From assembly GCA_964580725.1 (NCBI GenBank), contig CAZOLV010000014.1, positions 3,438 to 67,437 of the forward strand: a DNA stretch of 64,000 bases. The letters are read 5' to 3'. Of this stretch, positions 1-9,616 are shown piece by piece. Made by a program: the position numbers and the translations under genes. The stretch's first letter is position 1. Each line of letters opens with the position of its first letter. The stretch comes from Amarolinea sp964580725 (lineage in GTDB: Bacteria; Chloroflexota; Anaerolineae; SSC4; Amarolineaceae). The notes beneath the pieces were generated by a model. It did no database searches. It was given only the letters and a program-made list of their open reading frames with translations, and was not told the DNA's origin.

Positions 1-2
1 GC

Positions 3-1424
3 AGCGCGCCGCATCTACACGGCAGCGCGCCCGACCTGAACGGCACGCCGGTCGGCACGGCGGGGGTCATGGTGGCCGATGACGATTTCGTGATTTTGCC
101 GGCCGGTTTTCAAGGCCCGCCCGGCACGCGTGAGGTGCACACCCGCATCGCCGACTTCAACATTGCGGCGCTGAGCGGCCTGGTCATGGTGCGGGCCGGC
201 GCATCGGCCCCCAATCGGCCCGACAGCGTGGGCGAGGTCGAATCTCTGAGCGACGCCAGCGGCGATCCCAACCTCGATTTTCCGGCGCAGAGCTTTTTCG
301 ATGTTTTCGTCGAAGTGGACCTGCCGCCGCTTGGCGGCTTTCCGGGCGGCACGCTCATTAACGATATTCCGCTGCTGGTCATCAACAACGATTTGCAATC
401 GTTCCCGCCGCACGTCGTCTACATCCACGGCCAGACGGCGGCGGTGCCCGTGGTCTTTCTGCTGGACGATCCTGGCAACGCCTGGCTGGCAGGTGATCTG
501 TTTGGCTGGCTGAGCCTGGCCGGGCACGGCATGGATTTTCCCGATACGGTCAACGGGCGGCAGGAGTTCATGGAGATCATGCGCTTCGAACCCTCGATGC
601 CGCTGGCCTGCCAGACGTTTCATCCAGCCGATCGCAACGGCGACGCCGCCGTGGATCTGCGGGACATCGCACTCATCGCCGGACGCTGGCCGCAGCACGC
701 CGGCATCCAGGACGTGCAGCAGACCGCCGGTGGGTTTGGGGCCGGCTGTCTGACCGATCCAGACCCGCCGCTCATCATTCAGCAGGGCGATGATGTCTTC
801 GTCTCGCCGCCGTTCCAGACAGTGCTGCCTCTGAACCTGCCGCTAGGCTTCTTCGGCCCCGGCTCCGACCCCTTCTTCGGCACGGTGCAGATGGGTGGCA
901 ACCCCAGCAGCCCGCCCAGCGGCCATCCTTTCGAGCCGCAAGGCCCCTTCCGGCACGTGGCGCAAGAGGCGATGCACGGTCTGATGGATGCGCGTCAGGG
1001 CAGCGCACTGGGCGATACGGTCGTGCGCCGTGTAGGCGACGCTACGCTGTTCGATCCGGGCACGCCCGCTGCGACGCAGACGATCCCCATCGAGATTGTG
1101 GCCATGTCCCTGGTCAGCTTGCAGCCGATCATTGTGACCTACAACGGCGGCCAGAATCCAGAACAGTGGTCGCTGCAGATGGGTGTCAACCCGAACACGA
1201 CGCAGGAGACTGGAGCGATGACGATCACCCGGACGTCGGCGCAGGGCGGCGTCTTCACCAGCGAACTGCCGGTCAAGAGCCACCTGATCTTCACCAACCT
1301 GTCCGGCCCGGGGATGGTCGGGCCGATCGAACGCAGCGACACCTACTACACCGGTTTTGGCACAGGCTCGCCGCTCGGTTCCGGCTATGACACGGGGCCG
1401 CCTGTGCCGTGGATCATGCCCTGA
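3..1424 (+). CDS. Secreted protein with a dockerin-like calcium motif, 5' end outside the window
   Basis: The reading frame is open from base 3, so the N-terminus lies upstream; the first internal ATG at 69 is probably not the true start. The visible ~473 residues are rich in Gly, Pro, Asp and Thr, with no membrane segment, as expected for an extracellular protein. Around bases 622-690 there is a DRNGDAAVDLRDIALIA segment, which matches half of a type I dockerin (calcium-loop DxNxDxxVDxxD followed by a helix). Only one half-site is evident, so cohesin binding cannot be assumed. The rest was not assigned to a family. It ends at a TGA 48 bases before a strong hairpin terminator and converges on fhs. 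Confidence 0.6.
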   Translation, partial: SAPHLHGSAPDLNGTPVGTAGVMVADDDFVILPAGFQGPPGTREVHTRIADFNIAALSGLVMVRAGASAPNRPDSVGEVESLSDASGDPNLDFPAQSFFDVFVEVDLPPLGGFPGGTLINDIPLLVINNDLQSFPPHVVYIHGQTAAVPVVFLLDDPGNAWLAGDLFGWLSLAGHGMDFPDTVNGRQEFMEIMRFEPSMPLACQTFHPADRNGDAAVDLRDIALIAGRWPQHAGIQDVQQTAGGFGAGCLTDPDPPLIIQQGDDVFVSPPFQTVLPLNLPLGFFGPGSDPFFGTVQMGGNPSSPPSGHPFEPQGPFRHVAQEAMHGLMDARQGSALGDTVVRRVGDATLFDPGTPAATQTIPIEIVAMSLVSLQPIIVTYNGGQNPEQWSLQMGVNPNTTQETGAMTITRTSAQGGVFTSELPVKSHLIFTNLSGPGMVGPIERSDTYYTGFGTGSPLGSGYDTGPPVPWIMP

Positions 1425-1472
1425 AGTTGATCGCAGCGTGGTCTGCGCGACAGCAGGGATCCTGAAAACAGG

Positions 1473-1512
1473 ACGCCCCAGTGCGGTGTTGTTCGCAACC
1501 GCACTGGGGCGT
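1473..1512. terminator. Bidirectional rho-independent terminator
   Basis: Perfect 15-bp inverted repeat (1473-1487 against 1498-1512) with a 10-base loop, followed on the + strand by TTT. On the - strand the hairpin runs into a TGTTTTC stretch. It lies between the convergent ends of the secreted protein gene and fhs and can serve both. Confidence 0.88.
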
Positions 1513-1536
1513 TTTGCATCTCTGATCGAATCGTTC

Positions 1537-3300
1537 TCAGAAGAGACCTTTGACGCGGCCCTGCTCGTCCAGGTCAACGTTCATGAAGGCCGGTTTGGAG
1601 GGCAGGCCCGGCATCGTGCGCATCTCACCGCAGAGCGGGTAGATGAAACCGGCGCCGACGGAGGCGCGCACTTCACGAATGGGCAGGGTGTAGCCGGTCG
1701 GCACACCTTTCCAGGCCGGCTCGTGCGACAACGATAGGTGCGTCTTGGCCATGCAGATCGGTAGCTGGCCGAAACCGGCCTCCTCGTAGGCCTTCAACTG
1801 CTGCTCGGCTTTCGGCTCGTAGGCAACATCGCTGGCGCCATAGACCTTTGTGGCAATCGTTTCGATCTTCTGCTTCAGCGACCATTCCAGCGGATAGAGG
1901 AATCTGAAGTCACTCGGCTGCTGGCAGGCGTCCATGACGGCTTGCGCCAGTTCGGTGGCGCCGGCGCCGCCCTCGGCCCAGTGATCGCTCATGACGGCGG
2001 CTTCGGCGCCGGCGGCCCGTGCGGCCTCCTCCACCAGCGCAACTTCCGCCGCCGTATCGTACGAAAAGCGGTTGACGGCGACCACGACCGGCACGCCAAA
2101 GAGGCGGGCGATTTCGATGCACCTTTGCATGTTGGCCACGCCCTTTGCGAGCAGCGGTAGGTTCTCGTCAGTATAGGCCTTGTCCAGAGGGCGGCCGGCC
2201 ACCACCTTCGGCCCACCGCCGTGCATCTTGAGCGCACGGATCGTTGCCACCAGCACCACGCAGTTGGGACGCAGGCCGGAGTAGCGGCACTTGATGTCCA
2301 TGAACTTTTCCATGCCGATGTCGGCGCCAAAGCCCGATTCGGTTACCACGTAGTCGCCCAGTTTGAGCGCAATACGATCGGCCAGGATGGACGAGTTGCC
2401 GTGGGCAATGTTGGCAAAGGGGCCGGCGTGGACGAAGGCAGGTTGCCCTTCCAGCGTCTGCATCAGATTGGGCATGATGGCGTCGCGCATGATGACGGCG
2501 AGCGCGCCGCCGGCGCCCAGATCGTCGGCGGTGACCGGCTTGCCCTGTTTGCTGTAGCCGATGACCATGCGCCCCAGGCGCTGGCGCATGTCCTTGAGGC
2601 TGGTGGTCAGGGCGAGAATGGCCATGACCTCGGAAGCGACGGCAATGTCGAATCCGGTTTGGCGGGGGCGTCCGTCGGTCTTGTCTCCCAGGCCGAGGAC
2701 GATGCCGCGCAGGGCGCGGTCGTTGACATCAAGTACACGCTGCCAGGTGATCGCGTAGGGGTCAATGGCCAGCCGCTGCAAGCCCATGCTGGCGAGTTTG
2801 GCATCGTCGTAGCTATCCTCGTGCAGGATGCGGGCGTCAATGGCGGCGGCGAGCAGGTTGTTGGCGGCGGTGACGGCGTGGATGTCGCCGGTCAGGTGCA
2901 GGTTGAAATCCTCCATCGGCACGATCTGCGAATAACCGCCGCCCGCCGCCCCGCCTTTGATGCCGAAGGTCGGCCCCATGGAGGGCTGGCGGATGCAGGT
3001 GATGGCGCGCTGACCCAATGCGCCGAGCGCCTGCGCCAGGCCAACGGTGGTGGTCGTTTTGCCCTCGCCGAGCGGCGTGGGGGTGATGGCGGTCACATCA
3101 ACGTACTTGCCGTTGGGGCGGTCTCTGAAGCGGGGATCGTCGAGAACGTCGAGGTGTACTTTGGCCTTGTATTTGCCGTAGAAATCGAGATCATCGCTGG
3201 TGAGTCCAAGCGACTCGGCCACGGCGATGATGGGCAGTAGGGTGGCTGATTGGGCGATTTCGAGATCGCTGGGCACCGGTTTGACTTTGCGAACTGGCAT
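1537..3300 (-). CDS. fhs: Formate--tetrahydrofolate ligase
   Basis: Cytosolic enzyme that joins formate to tetrahydrofolate using ATP, giving 10-formyl-THF for C1 metabolism (purine synthesis, or the methyl branch of the Wood-Ljungdahl pathway). The 587-residue product is full length and slightly longer than the usual ~556. The nucleotide-binding loop TPLGEGKTTTT is at residues 75-85, followed by the conserved QPSMGPTFGIKGGAAGGG block at about 104-121. A GGGAGGGAC ribosome-binding site lies just before the ATG at 3300. It sits 195 bases downstream of cheB on the same strand, with no folD or other C1 genes beside it, so it is probably a separate transcript with a general folate role. Confidence 0.97.
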   Translation of the reverse strand: MPVRKVKPVPSDLEIAQSATLLPIIAVAESLGLTSDDLDFYGKYKAKVHLDVLDDPRFRDRPNGKYVDVTAITPTPLGEGKTTTTVGLAQALGALGQRAITCIRQPSMGPTFGIKGGAAGGGYSQIVPMEDFNLHLTGDIHAVTAANNLLAAAIDARILHEDSYDDAKLASMGLQRLAIDPYAITWQRVLDVNDRALRGIVLGLGDKTDGRPRQTGFDIAVASEVMAILALTTSLKDMRQRLGRMVIGYSKQGKPVTADDLGAGGALAVIMRDAIMPNLMQTLEGQPAFVHAGPFANIAHGNSSILADRIALKLGDYVVTESGFGADIGMEKFMDIKCRYSGLRPNCVVLVATIRALKMHGGGPKVVAGRPLDKAYTDENLPLLAKGVANMQRCIEIARLFGVPVVVAVNRFSYDTAAEVALVEEAARAAGAEAAVMSDHWAEGGAGATELAQAVMDACQQPSDFRFLYPLEWSLKQKIETIATKVYGASDVAYEPKAEQQLKAYEEAGFGQLPICMAKTHLSLSHEPAWKGVPTGYTLPIREVRASVGAGFIYPLCGEMRTMPGLPSKPAFMNVDLDEQGRVKGLF

Positions 3301-3495
3301 CTTGTCCCTCCCTGGACGTGCGCATCGTTGCGGTTGCTGTGCAGAAGCTTGGCTCCTGATTCGAAGGTCCGATCCACTGGCGTTGTGACCCTCTGAAGGG
3401 CGGCTGTGCTGCTGACGGCATGATACTCACACCCCCCGCGGCGCGCCATGACCTAAATCAGTCAGCGCGCGGCGGGCACGTTGACTGCGCCAGGC

Positions 3496-4557
3496 TCAGG
3501 CAGTGAGTGACGCGACGTGTTGACCAAGCAGCTTGAGCAGCATGGGGCCGATCTCGTCCAACGGCAGCAGGTGTTCGACGGCGCCTAGCTCCACGGCGAC
3601 CTTGGGCATTCCGAAGATGACAGCGGTCGTTTCGTCTTGGGCAATCGTTGGAGCGCCCAGGGCGTGAAGACGCGCCAGCCCGGTCGCGCCATCGTCCCCC
3701 ATCCCGGTCAGCAGAACGCCGATGACGGCGCTGCCGTAGACGCGTGCGGCTGATTCGAAGAGACGCGTGACTGAAGGGCGGACGTGACTGACAGGGGCTT
3801 CCTGGTTGAGGCTGAGAAGGCGCGGGGCCTTGAACTCCAGATGCCAGTCGTCTGGCGCAAAGTAGACCTGGCCGGCTTCGATGCGCTGGCCGTTAGCGGC
3901 GAGGCGGATGGGCAGGGGGCTTGTTTGGTCGAGCCAGGCGACGAGGCCGGGAGTGAAACCGCTGGCCATGTGCTGCACGACGACGATGGGCGTCGGCAAG
4001 TTGGGAGGCAGGGCCTGCAAGAGAGTTTTGAGCGCGCTGGGGCCGCCGGTGGAGGCGCCGATCACGATGACGGCGGGCTGAGCGCGCAACGAGGGCAAAC
4101 GCGGCGGGGTGGGCGGCCAGGCAGAGGGGGCGGGCACGGCGAAGCGGCGGCGCACCACCTTGACATCGGCCATCAATTTGACGGTGTTGATCAGGCGGTT
4201 GCGCAGTCTCTCGAAATCTCGGTGGTCTGGCCCGACCGGCTTGGCGATCACATCGAGAGCGCCGGCCGAGATGGCGTTGAAAGTCGTGTTCAACTCGACC
4301 GAATCTATGTGACTGGTGACGACGACGATCGGGGTTGGCTGTTGGGCCATGATGCGACGCGTGGCTTCGAAGCCGTTGACGATGGGCATCAGCACGTCCA
4401 TTGTAATCAGGTCGGGTTTCAGGAGAATTGTCTGTTCGACCGCTTCTGCGCCATTGGCGGCGACGCCGACCACGAGCAGTTCCGGGTCGCCCTCGAGGAT
4501 GGACTTGAGGAGCATGCGCATGGTGGGGGAGTCGTCTACGATCAGGATTCTAATCAT
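3496..4557 (-). CDS. cheB: CheB-type chemoreceptor methylesterase/response regulator (WspF-like)
   Basis: Removes methyl groups from, and can deamidate, receptor glutamates/glutamines, resetting the chemosensory array after phosphorylation by CheA. Residues 1-125 are a receiver domain with phosphoacceptor Asp54 (TMDVLMP) and Lys107. From about 160 comes the CheB catalytic domain with nucleophile Ser169 in GASTGG, His196 in QHM, and the GMGDDG Asp near residue 290. All key residues are present over 353 residues. It is the last gene of the chemosensory operon, 39 bases after cheA, in the position wspF holds in Wsp operons. Confidence 0.96.
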   Translation of the reverse strand: MIRILIVDDSPTMRMLLKSILEGDPELLVVGVAANGAEAVEQTILLKPDLITMDVLMPIVNGFEATRRIMAQQPTPIVVVTSHIDSVELNTTFNAISAGALDVIAKPVGPDHRDFERLRNRLINTVKLMADVKVVRRRFAVPAPSAWPPTPPRLPSLRAQPAVIVIGASTGGPSALKTLLQALPPNLPTPIVVVQHMASGFTPGLVAWLDQTSPLPIRLAANGQRIEAGQVYFAPDDWHLEFKAPRLLSLNQEAPVSHVRPSVTRLFESAARVYGSAVIGVLLTGMGDDGATGLARLHALGAPTIAQDETTAVIFGMPKVAVELGAVEHLLPLDEIGPMLLKLLGQHVASLTA

Positions 4558-4596
4558 GGGTACCTGCCTGTCTTGACGGGGGTGGTGTGCGCCAGT

Positions 4597-6894
4597 TCAG
4601 ATCAGTTTGCGAATGGCGGCCAGCAGGCTTTCTTCACTGAAAGTGCTCTTGACCAGGTAGGCATCGGCGCCGGCCTCGACGCCGCGGGCGCGGTCGGCGG
4701 GAGAGTCGAGCGATGTCACCAGGATGACCGGTAGATGCCGAAGCCGTTCATCTTTGCGCACCGTTGCAGCCAGCTCGAAGCCATCCATGTGCGGCATGTT
4801 GACATCCGAAACGAGCAGGGCGGGGTGTTCGCTTTGCAGCAGGCTCCATGCCTCCATGCCGTCCGCCGCAGTGCGTACGCGGTAGCCAGCAGCTTCGAGG
4901 ATGTTCTTTTCCAGGGTGCGCGTCGTGAACGAATCATCGGCTACGACGATGAGGGGTGGTTCGTGCGTCGGTTGCGCCGGTGCGCCGGCGGTGGTCGCTG
5001 GCCTGGAGTGCCCGCCGCGCAGCAGGTCGGCGGCATCGAGAGTCAAGATCACCTCGCCATTGCCGAGGATGGCGGCGCCGGCGACGTGGCGCACGTGCAG
5101 GAAGGGGCGGGGGAGGCTCTTGGCGATGATCTCTTGTACACCCAACAGTGCATCCACATGCAATCCCAACTGCCTTTCGGCCAGGCCCAAGACAACGATT
5201 GGCATGTGAGGCGCGGCGGCGCGGCCGGTTGCGGTGGGAGGCAGGTCGAGCATGTCGCTGAGACGGTTGATGGCCAGCGGTTGCCCGTCCATGACCAGCG
5301 CGGGGCGTCCCTCGATCGGCCGGAGTTGGTCGGCGACGGCGCGCACGATGCGGGTGACGTTGGCGACGGGGATGCCGAAGGTTTGTCCACTGCATTGCAC
5401 CAGCAGACAGAGGGTTGTGGCCAGCGTCAGGGGCAGTTGAATTTGGAAGCGCGTGCCGCGGCCGGCCTGACTCTCCACTTCGATCAGTCCGCCAAGATGC
5501 TCGACATTGCGGCGCACGACATCCAGACCAACTCCCCGCCCCGATAGCTGACTGACCTGGTCGGCGGTGGAGAAGCCAGGGCGGAAGATCAGGCCGATCA
5601 TGCCCTGGGAATCGAGGTTGGTGGCTTGCGCCGCTGTCAGGATGCCGCGCCGAATGGCTGCGTCGCGCACGATCTGTGGGACGATGCCGCGGCCGTCGTC
5701 GGTCACTGTCAAGAGCACGCGGTCTCCGCGCTGCGCTGTCGTCAGGGTGATCGTGCCGGCGGCCGGTTTGTTGGCGGCCTGGCGTTGGGTAGGCGGTTCG
5801 ATGCCATGATCCACGGCATTGCGCAGCAGATGGGTCAGGGGGTCTTTGATCTGTTCGAGCAGCGTGCGATCCACTTCGGCGTCGGCGCCCTCGATGACGA
5901 GGTTGACCTGCTTGTGCGACTCGCGCGCAAGGTCGCGCACCATGCGAGGAAAGGCGCCGAGCGCCGTTGCAACCGGCAGCATACGCGTATGGCGCACCTG
6001 GTTTTCCAGGCCCTGCAGCAGTTGGGCCATGCGCCGATTGTCGGCCTGCAGGCGGCGGCGCAGATCGCTGAGCGCAGTAACGGCCTGGCGGAGGTGTGCG
6101 TCGTGTGCGGTCAGGTAGCTTCGCAGCGATTGAGCGGCTTCGGCGGCGTCAGTCGAGTGGGCTGGAGCATTGGCCAGCGCCTGGGGGCGCAGCTTGCGCC
6201 ATTCGGCTTCCCAGGTCTCCAGCGCCAGCAGGGCTGCTTGCAGTTCAGCCAGGCGCTGCGCCGAGCCGAGGCGCGCTGCTTGCAGTTCGCCAACCTGGTT
6301 GAGCACAGCGTCGAGCTTGGAGATGACGACGCGCACGCTTTCCTCACGCACTGTGCCGAGGCTGCCGTCGCCGATGTCTGCGGTCGTTTCTGCGGCAAGG
6401 GGTGGTTCTGCGTCGGGCGCGGCGCTGACGACGGCAAGAGGGGCCAATGACGCCGGCGGGGAGATGGACGGCGGACGCTGCTCGGCCTGGTCTGCCGACG
6501 AGAAGTTTTCGATGCGCAGCGCCAGGTTGTTCAGGTCGAGCGAGGGCTGACTGCCGCTGCCGATGGCATCCACCAGAGCCTGGATGGCATCGAGCGCCTC
6601 GTAGCTGAGATCGAAGAAGGCGGGCGTGGCGGACGCGCCGCCACTCTTGATGCGACCAAAGAGCGATTCGATTTGGTGCGCCAGGCGGCCGATCGGCTCC
6701 TTGCCAACGGCGCGCGCGGCTCCTTTCAGGCTGTGGGCGGCGCGAAAGATGTCGGCCCATGCTTGCTCAGCGCCGGCGACGTTGGTGCGGCGTTCGATGG
6801 TCAGCAGCAGGCGGTTCATCGTTTCCAGGTGTTCGTGGGCCTCCTGGGTGAAGGTTGCCAGCAGTTGCTTCATCAGTTGATCGGAGAAGGTCAT
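4597..6894 (-). CDS. cheA: CheA histidine kinase with C-terminal receiver domain (WspE-like)
   Basis: Hybrid chemosensory kinase of 765 residues. Domain order: Hpt with phosphorylatable His54 (AAHSLKGAA); dimerisation and HATPase domains with the HLLRNAVDHGIE N-box and GRGVGLDVVR G-box; a CheW-like SH3 regulatory domain; a C-terminal CheY-like receiver with Asp697 (SDVNMP) and a conserved LVKS lysine. A start further upstream (7011) is open but would overlap the MCP gene by about 100 bases; the ATG at 6894 (MTFSDQLMKQ) begins the Hpt domain and leaves a 19-base gap, so it is preferred. The fused receiver is typical of Wsp/Frz-type systems and may act as a phosphate sink or second output. Confidence 0.95.
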   Translation of the reverse strand: MTFSDQLMKQLLATFTQEAHEHLETMNRLLLTIERRTNVAGAEQAWADIFRAAHSLKGAARAVGKEPIGRLAHQIESLFGRIKSGGASATPAFFDLSYEALDAIQALVDAIGSGSQPSLDLNNLALRIENFSSADQAEQRPPSISPPASLAPLAVVSAAPDAEPPLAAETTADIGDGSLGTVREESVRVVISKLDAVLNQVGELQAARLGSAQRLAELQAALLALETWEAEWRKLRPQALANAPAHSTDAAEAAQSLRSYLTAHDAHLRQAVTALSDLRRRLQADNRRMAQLLQGLENQVRHTRMLPVATALGAFPRMVRDLARESHKQVNLVIEGADAEVDRTLLEQIKDPLTHLLRNAVDHGIEPPTQRQAANKPAAGTITLTTAQRGDRVLLTVTDDGRGIVPQIVRDAAIRRGILTAAQATNLDSQGMIGLIFRPGFSTADQVSQLSGRGVGLDVVRRNVEHLGGLIEVESQAGRGTRFQIQLPLTLATTLCLLVQCSGQTFGIPVANVTRIVRAVADQLRPIEGRPALVMDGQPLAINRLSDMLDLPPTATGRAAAPHMPIVVLGLAERQLGLHVDALLGVQEIIAKSLPRPFLHVRHVAGAAILGNGEVILTLDAADLLRGGHSRPATTAGAPAQPTHEPPLIVVADDSFTTRTLEKNILEAAGYRVRTAADGMEAWSLLQSEHPALLVSDVNMPHMDGFELAATVRKDERLRHLPVILVTSLDSPADRARGVEAGADAYLVKSTFSEESLLAAIRKLI

Positions 6895-6913
6895 GCGAAG
6901 ATTCCCGTTGGCG

Positions 6914-8911
6914 TCAGTTGTGCAGGCGAAAACGGCTGGTCGAAGACTGCAGGTCGCGCGCCAGATTCGCCAGTCCTTCGGCCGCCGTCTGCGACTGGCG
7001 AGCGCCGGCAACCGACTGAATGGCGGCCTGGTTGATCTCTTTGATTGCCTGTGCGATCTGGTCCATGGCGATGCTTTGTTGGCGCGCCGAGGCGACGATC
7101 TGCTGCGCAGCCTGTGCGGCGTCGTGAATGTTGATGCCGAGCTGCCGGATGACTTCGCCGGCGCGTTGCGTCAATGTCATGCCGGCGTCCACCCCACGCG
7201 TGCCTTGTTCGGTGGCCATGACCGCCGCATGGGTCGCTTTCTGAATGTCGCCCAGGATGGTGCGCACTTTGGCTGTGGCCTGTTTCGATTGATCGGCCAG
7301 GTTGCGTACCTCGGCTGCGACGACAGCGAATCCTCGGCCTTGTTCGCCGGCGCGGGCCGCTTCGATGGCCGCGTTGAGGGCCAGGATGTTCGATTGATCG
7401 GCCAGGTCGTTGACCGTGCTGGTGATTTCGCCGATCTGCTGCGTCTGTTGCGACAGGGTCAGGATGTCCTGGGCGATCAATTCGACTTTGGCCTTGATCT
7501 CGACCATGCTCTTGAGAATCGCCTCCACGGCGGCGCTGCCATCCTGGCCGACGTGCAGCGAGACTTGCGCCAGATCGGCAACTTCTTCAGCGCGCTGTGC
7601 TGACTGTTCGGCGGCGGCGCGCACCTCGTTGACCGTGGCGCTAGTTTGGCTGACGGCTGCCAGTTGTTCGTTGGCGCTGGCTGTGTGCTGGCTGACCGCC
7701 GCCAGGATTTCGGCGCTGGCGGCCCCCATGCCGTGGGCGCCGGTGCCAATTTGCCCGGAAAGGTCGGCCAGGCTGCTGGCCATATCGTTGAGCGAGCTGC
7801 CCAACATACCAAGTTCGTCTTTCCCTTTCACATCGAGGCGCGCCGTCAGGTCGCCCTGCGCCACGCGACGGGCAAAACCAATCGAGGCATCGAGCGCACG
7901 CACGATGGCGCGAGCGATCAGGAAGCCGACCAATGCCCCGAGCAGGATGGCGATGTTCACCACGATGATGATGGTTGTCAGCGAGGACTCGGCCAGCGCG
8001 TTGACCGCGTGTTCATCGTCTTGCATTTGCGCCCACCCAGCCTCTTGCAGCTCGGCGACGCGCAGACGGACCTGCTGCGCCAGTGTGTCCATTTGTTCGA
8101 CCGCCGCGGCCAGTGTATCGGCCTGCGTTGCGAACTGCTGTACGGCTGCGGCGTACTGGTCGGTGTTGGCGCGTATGCGCTCCACCTGCAGGCGATCATC
8201 GGGGGTGAGCGCGCCGACTAGTAGAGCATCGTAGAGGGTGTCGAGTTGGGCGATGCTGGCTTCGACCTGCTCGATTTCGACCGGATCGCGCGACGCCACG
8301 TAGCGCAGGGCATGGACGCGAGTGTTGGTGATGTGCTGCCAGACTCGACCCGTGTCGAGCAGGGCCTGTCGGTTCTCGATGGTGCTGCTGACGACCTGCG
8401 TTTGGAAATAGCGTAGCGTGTCGCTCGTCAGGCTGTCGGCCAGCGCCAGCATTTGGGCGCGCGCCCCATCGGCGGCGCTGAGCGCGGCCTGCGCCTGATC
8501 GAACTGTTTCTGGTATTCGGAGATGGAGAGTTGGGCGCCAGTCGCCTTGTCGAGCAACTGCCGGTCGTTGCTCTTTTGGGCCAAGACGATCATCTCGTTC
8601 AACGTTGTAATTGTTTGTTCGAGGTCACGTTCGAGTGTTTGCGCCAACTCAGCACGATCGAGCGTGACATCGTACATCGAGATGAGGAATTCGTGGGTTG
8701 CGAGCAACGTCTGTTGCACAGCGCGCTCGACGTCAGCGGCTTGTTCGACCAGCGGTGTGCGCTCGAACTCGATGTCATCAATGATGCCATGAATGCGGCT
8801 CATGTTGGCGTAGCTGGTCAGGCCGACGATGCTGCCGACGCCAACGGTCAATCCCAGAAAGGCCGCAACGAGTTTGATCAGAAGTTTTGCGTTGTTCCAC
8901 CATGAAAACAT
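6914..8911 (-). CDS. Methyl-accepting chemotaxis protein (transmembrane receptor, WspA-like)
   Basis: Inner-membrane chemoreceptor of 665 residues. An N-terminal membrane helix (about 10-32) is followed by a ~280-residue mostly helical extracytoplasmic domain, a second membrane helix (about 318-340), a HAMP linker, and a long coiled-coil signalling domain. The conserved hairpin tip reads EAARAGEQGRGFAVVAAEVR, which binds CheA/CheW. The sensor domain looks like a four-helix bundle with no recognised ligand pocket, so the stimulus is unknown. It is the only receptor in the operon, 15 bases after cheW, so the operon probably forms a dedicated array. No flagellar or pilus genes are nearby. Confidence 0.95.
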   Translation of the reverse strand: MFSWWNNAKLLIKLVAAFLGLTVGVGSIVGLTSYANMSRIHGIIDDIEFERTPLVEQAADVERAVQQTLLATHEFLISMYDVTLDRAELAQTLERDLEQTITTLNEMIVLAQKSNDRQLLDKATGAQLSISEYQKQFDQAQAALSAADGARAQMLALADSLTSDTLRYFQTQVVSSTIENRQALLDTGRVWQHITNTRVHALRYVASRDPVEIEQVEASIAQLDTLYDALLVGALTPDDRLQVERIRANTDQYAAAVQQFATQADTLAAAVEQMDTLAQQVRLRVAELQEAGWAQMQDDEHAVNALAESSLTTIIIVVNIAILLGALVGFLIARAIVRALDASIGFARRVAQGDLTARLDVKGKDELGMLGSSLNDMASSLADLSGQIGTGAHGMGAASAEILAAVSQHTASANEQLAAVSQTSATVNEVRAAAEQSAQRAEEVADLAQVSLHVGQDGSAAVEAILKSMVEIKAKVELIAQDILTLSQQTQQIGEITSTVNDLADQSNILALNAAIEAARAGEQGRGFAVVAAEVRNLADQSKQATAKVRTILGDIQKATHAAVMATEQGTRGVDAGMTLTQRAGEVIRQLGINIHDAAQAAQQIVASARQQSIAMDQIAQAIKEINQAAIQSVAGARQSQTAAEGLANLARDLQSSTSRFRLHN

Positions 8912-8926
8912 GATCTCTTTACCTCA

Positions 8927-9514
8927 TCAGGAATCCACAGGCTGCCAGTCGTGTTGCACCACCAGGCGCGGATCAGCCAACAGCACCCGCATATCCAAAA
9001 CCGTAACAAGATCGGGGGTGATGCCGGTGATGACGCGCTGGCCGGCGGTCGCGCTTTCGACCAGAGGGGCGCTGAGGCTTGCTAACAGCGCCTCGCTCAC
9101 ATTCAACACATCGTCCACCAGAAAACCGGCGTCGAAAGCGCCGGCCGAGACGACGACCAGCCGGCCCGGCGCTGCGCCGGCGTTCGATTTGTATTGCGCC
9201 AGCCCCAAACAGCGCGCCAGATCGAGCACCGGCAGCAGCATCCCGCGCCGGTTGACCAGCCCCAACCACACCGCCGGCGCGCCAGGAATCGGTGTGATGG
9301 GAACGCCCGGCAGAATTTCGAGCACGGCGCCGATCGCGACGCCAAAACGTTCGGGGCCGACAGCCAACACGACCAGGGTCAGCCTTTCGCCAGCGGGCGC
9401 TGTGTCAGGCGCACGCGCCAGCGTCGCCGCACGGGCGGCAAGAATGCGTTGTCTGTCGGCGTCGGGTGCACCCTGGTCGCTGCTGATCGAAAGGTCATAC
9501 TGGTGATCGGTCAT
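8927..9514 (-). CDS. cheW: CheW coupling protein (first of two)
   Basis: SH3-like adaptor that couples receptor to CheA. The ~195-residue product has a ~40-residue N-terminal extension followed by the CheW fold, with conserved VLEILPGVPITPIPGAP, VNRRGMLLPVLDL and VDDVLNV blocks. The frame is open to 9601, but the ATG at 9514 (MTDHQYDLS) is the better start because the upstream extension is low-complexity. It lies between cheR and the MCP gene. Two cheW genes flanking cheR-TPR is a Wsp-like feature (wspB and wspD). Confidence 0.93.
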   Translation of the reverse strand: MTDHQYDLSISSDQGAPDADRQRILAARAATLARAPDTAPAGERLTLVVLAVGPERFGVAIGAVLEILPGVPITPIPGAPAVWLGLVNRRGMLLPVLDLARCLGLAQYKSNAGAAPGRLVVVSAGAFDAGFLVDDVLNVSEALLASLSAPLVESATAGQRVITGITPDLVTVLDMRVLLADPRLVVQHDWQPVDS

Positions 9515-9616
9515 GTCCACCGGCCTTTGTTTGGTGGGGGGGAGCGGGAGCGAACAAGACGAACATTCGAATTCGCTGCAACGTTCGCCGCAAACGTCCA
9601 CCCGTTGCGATGGGCG

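Noticed and set aside
3301..3495. Possible riboswitch upstream of fhs
   Set aside because: The region contains GC-rich partial palindromes but none matched a THF, SAM or glycine aptamer core by eye.
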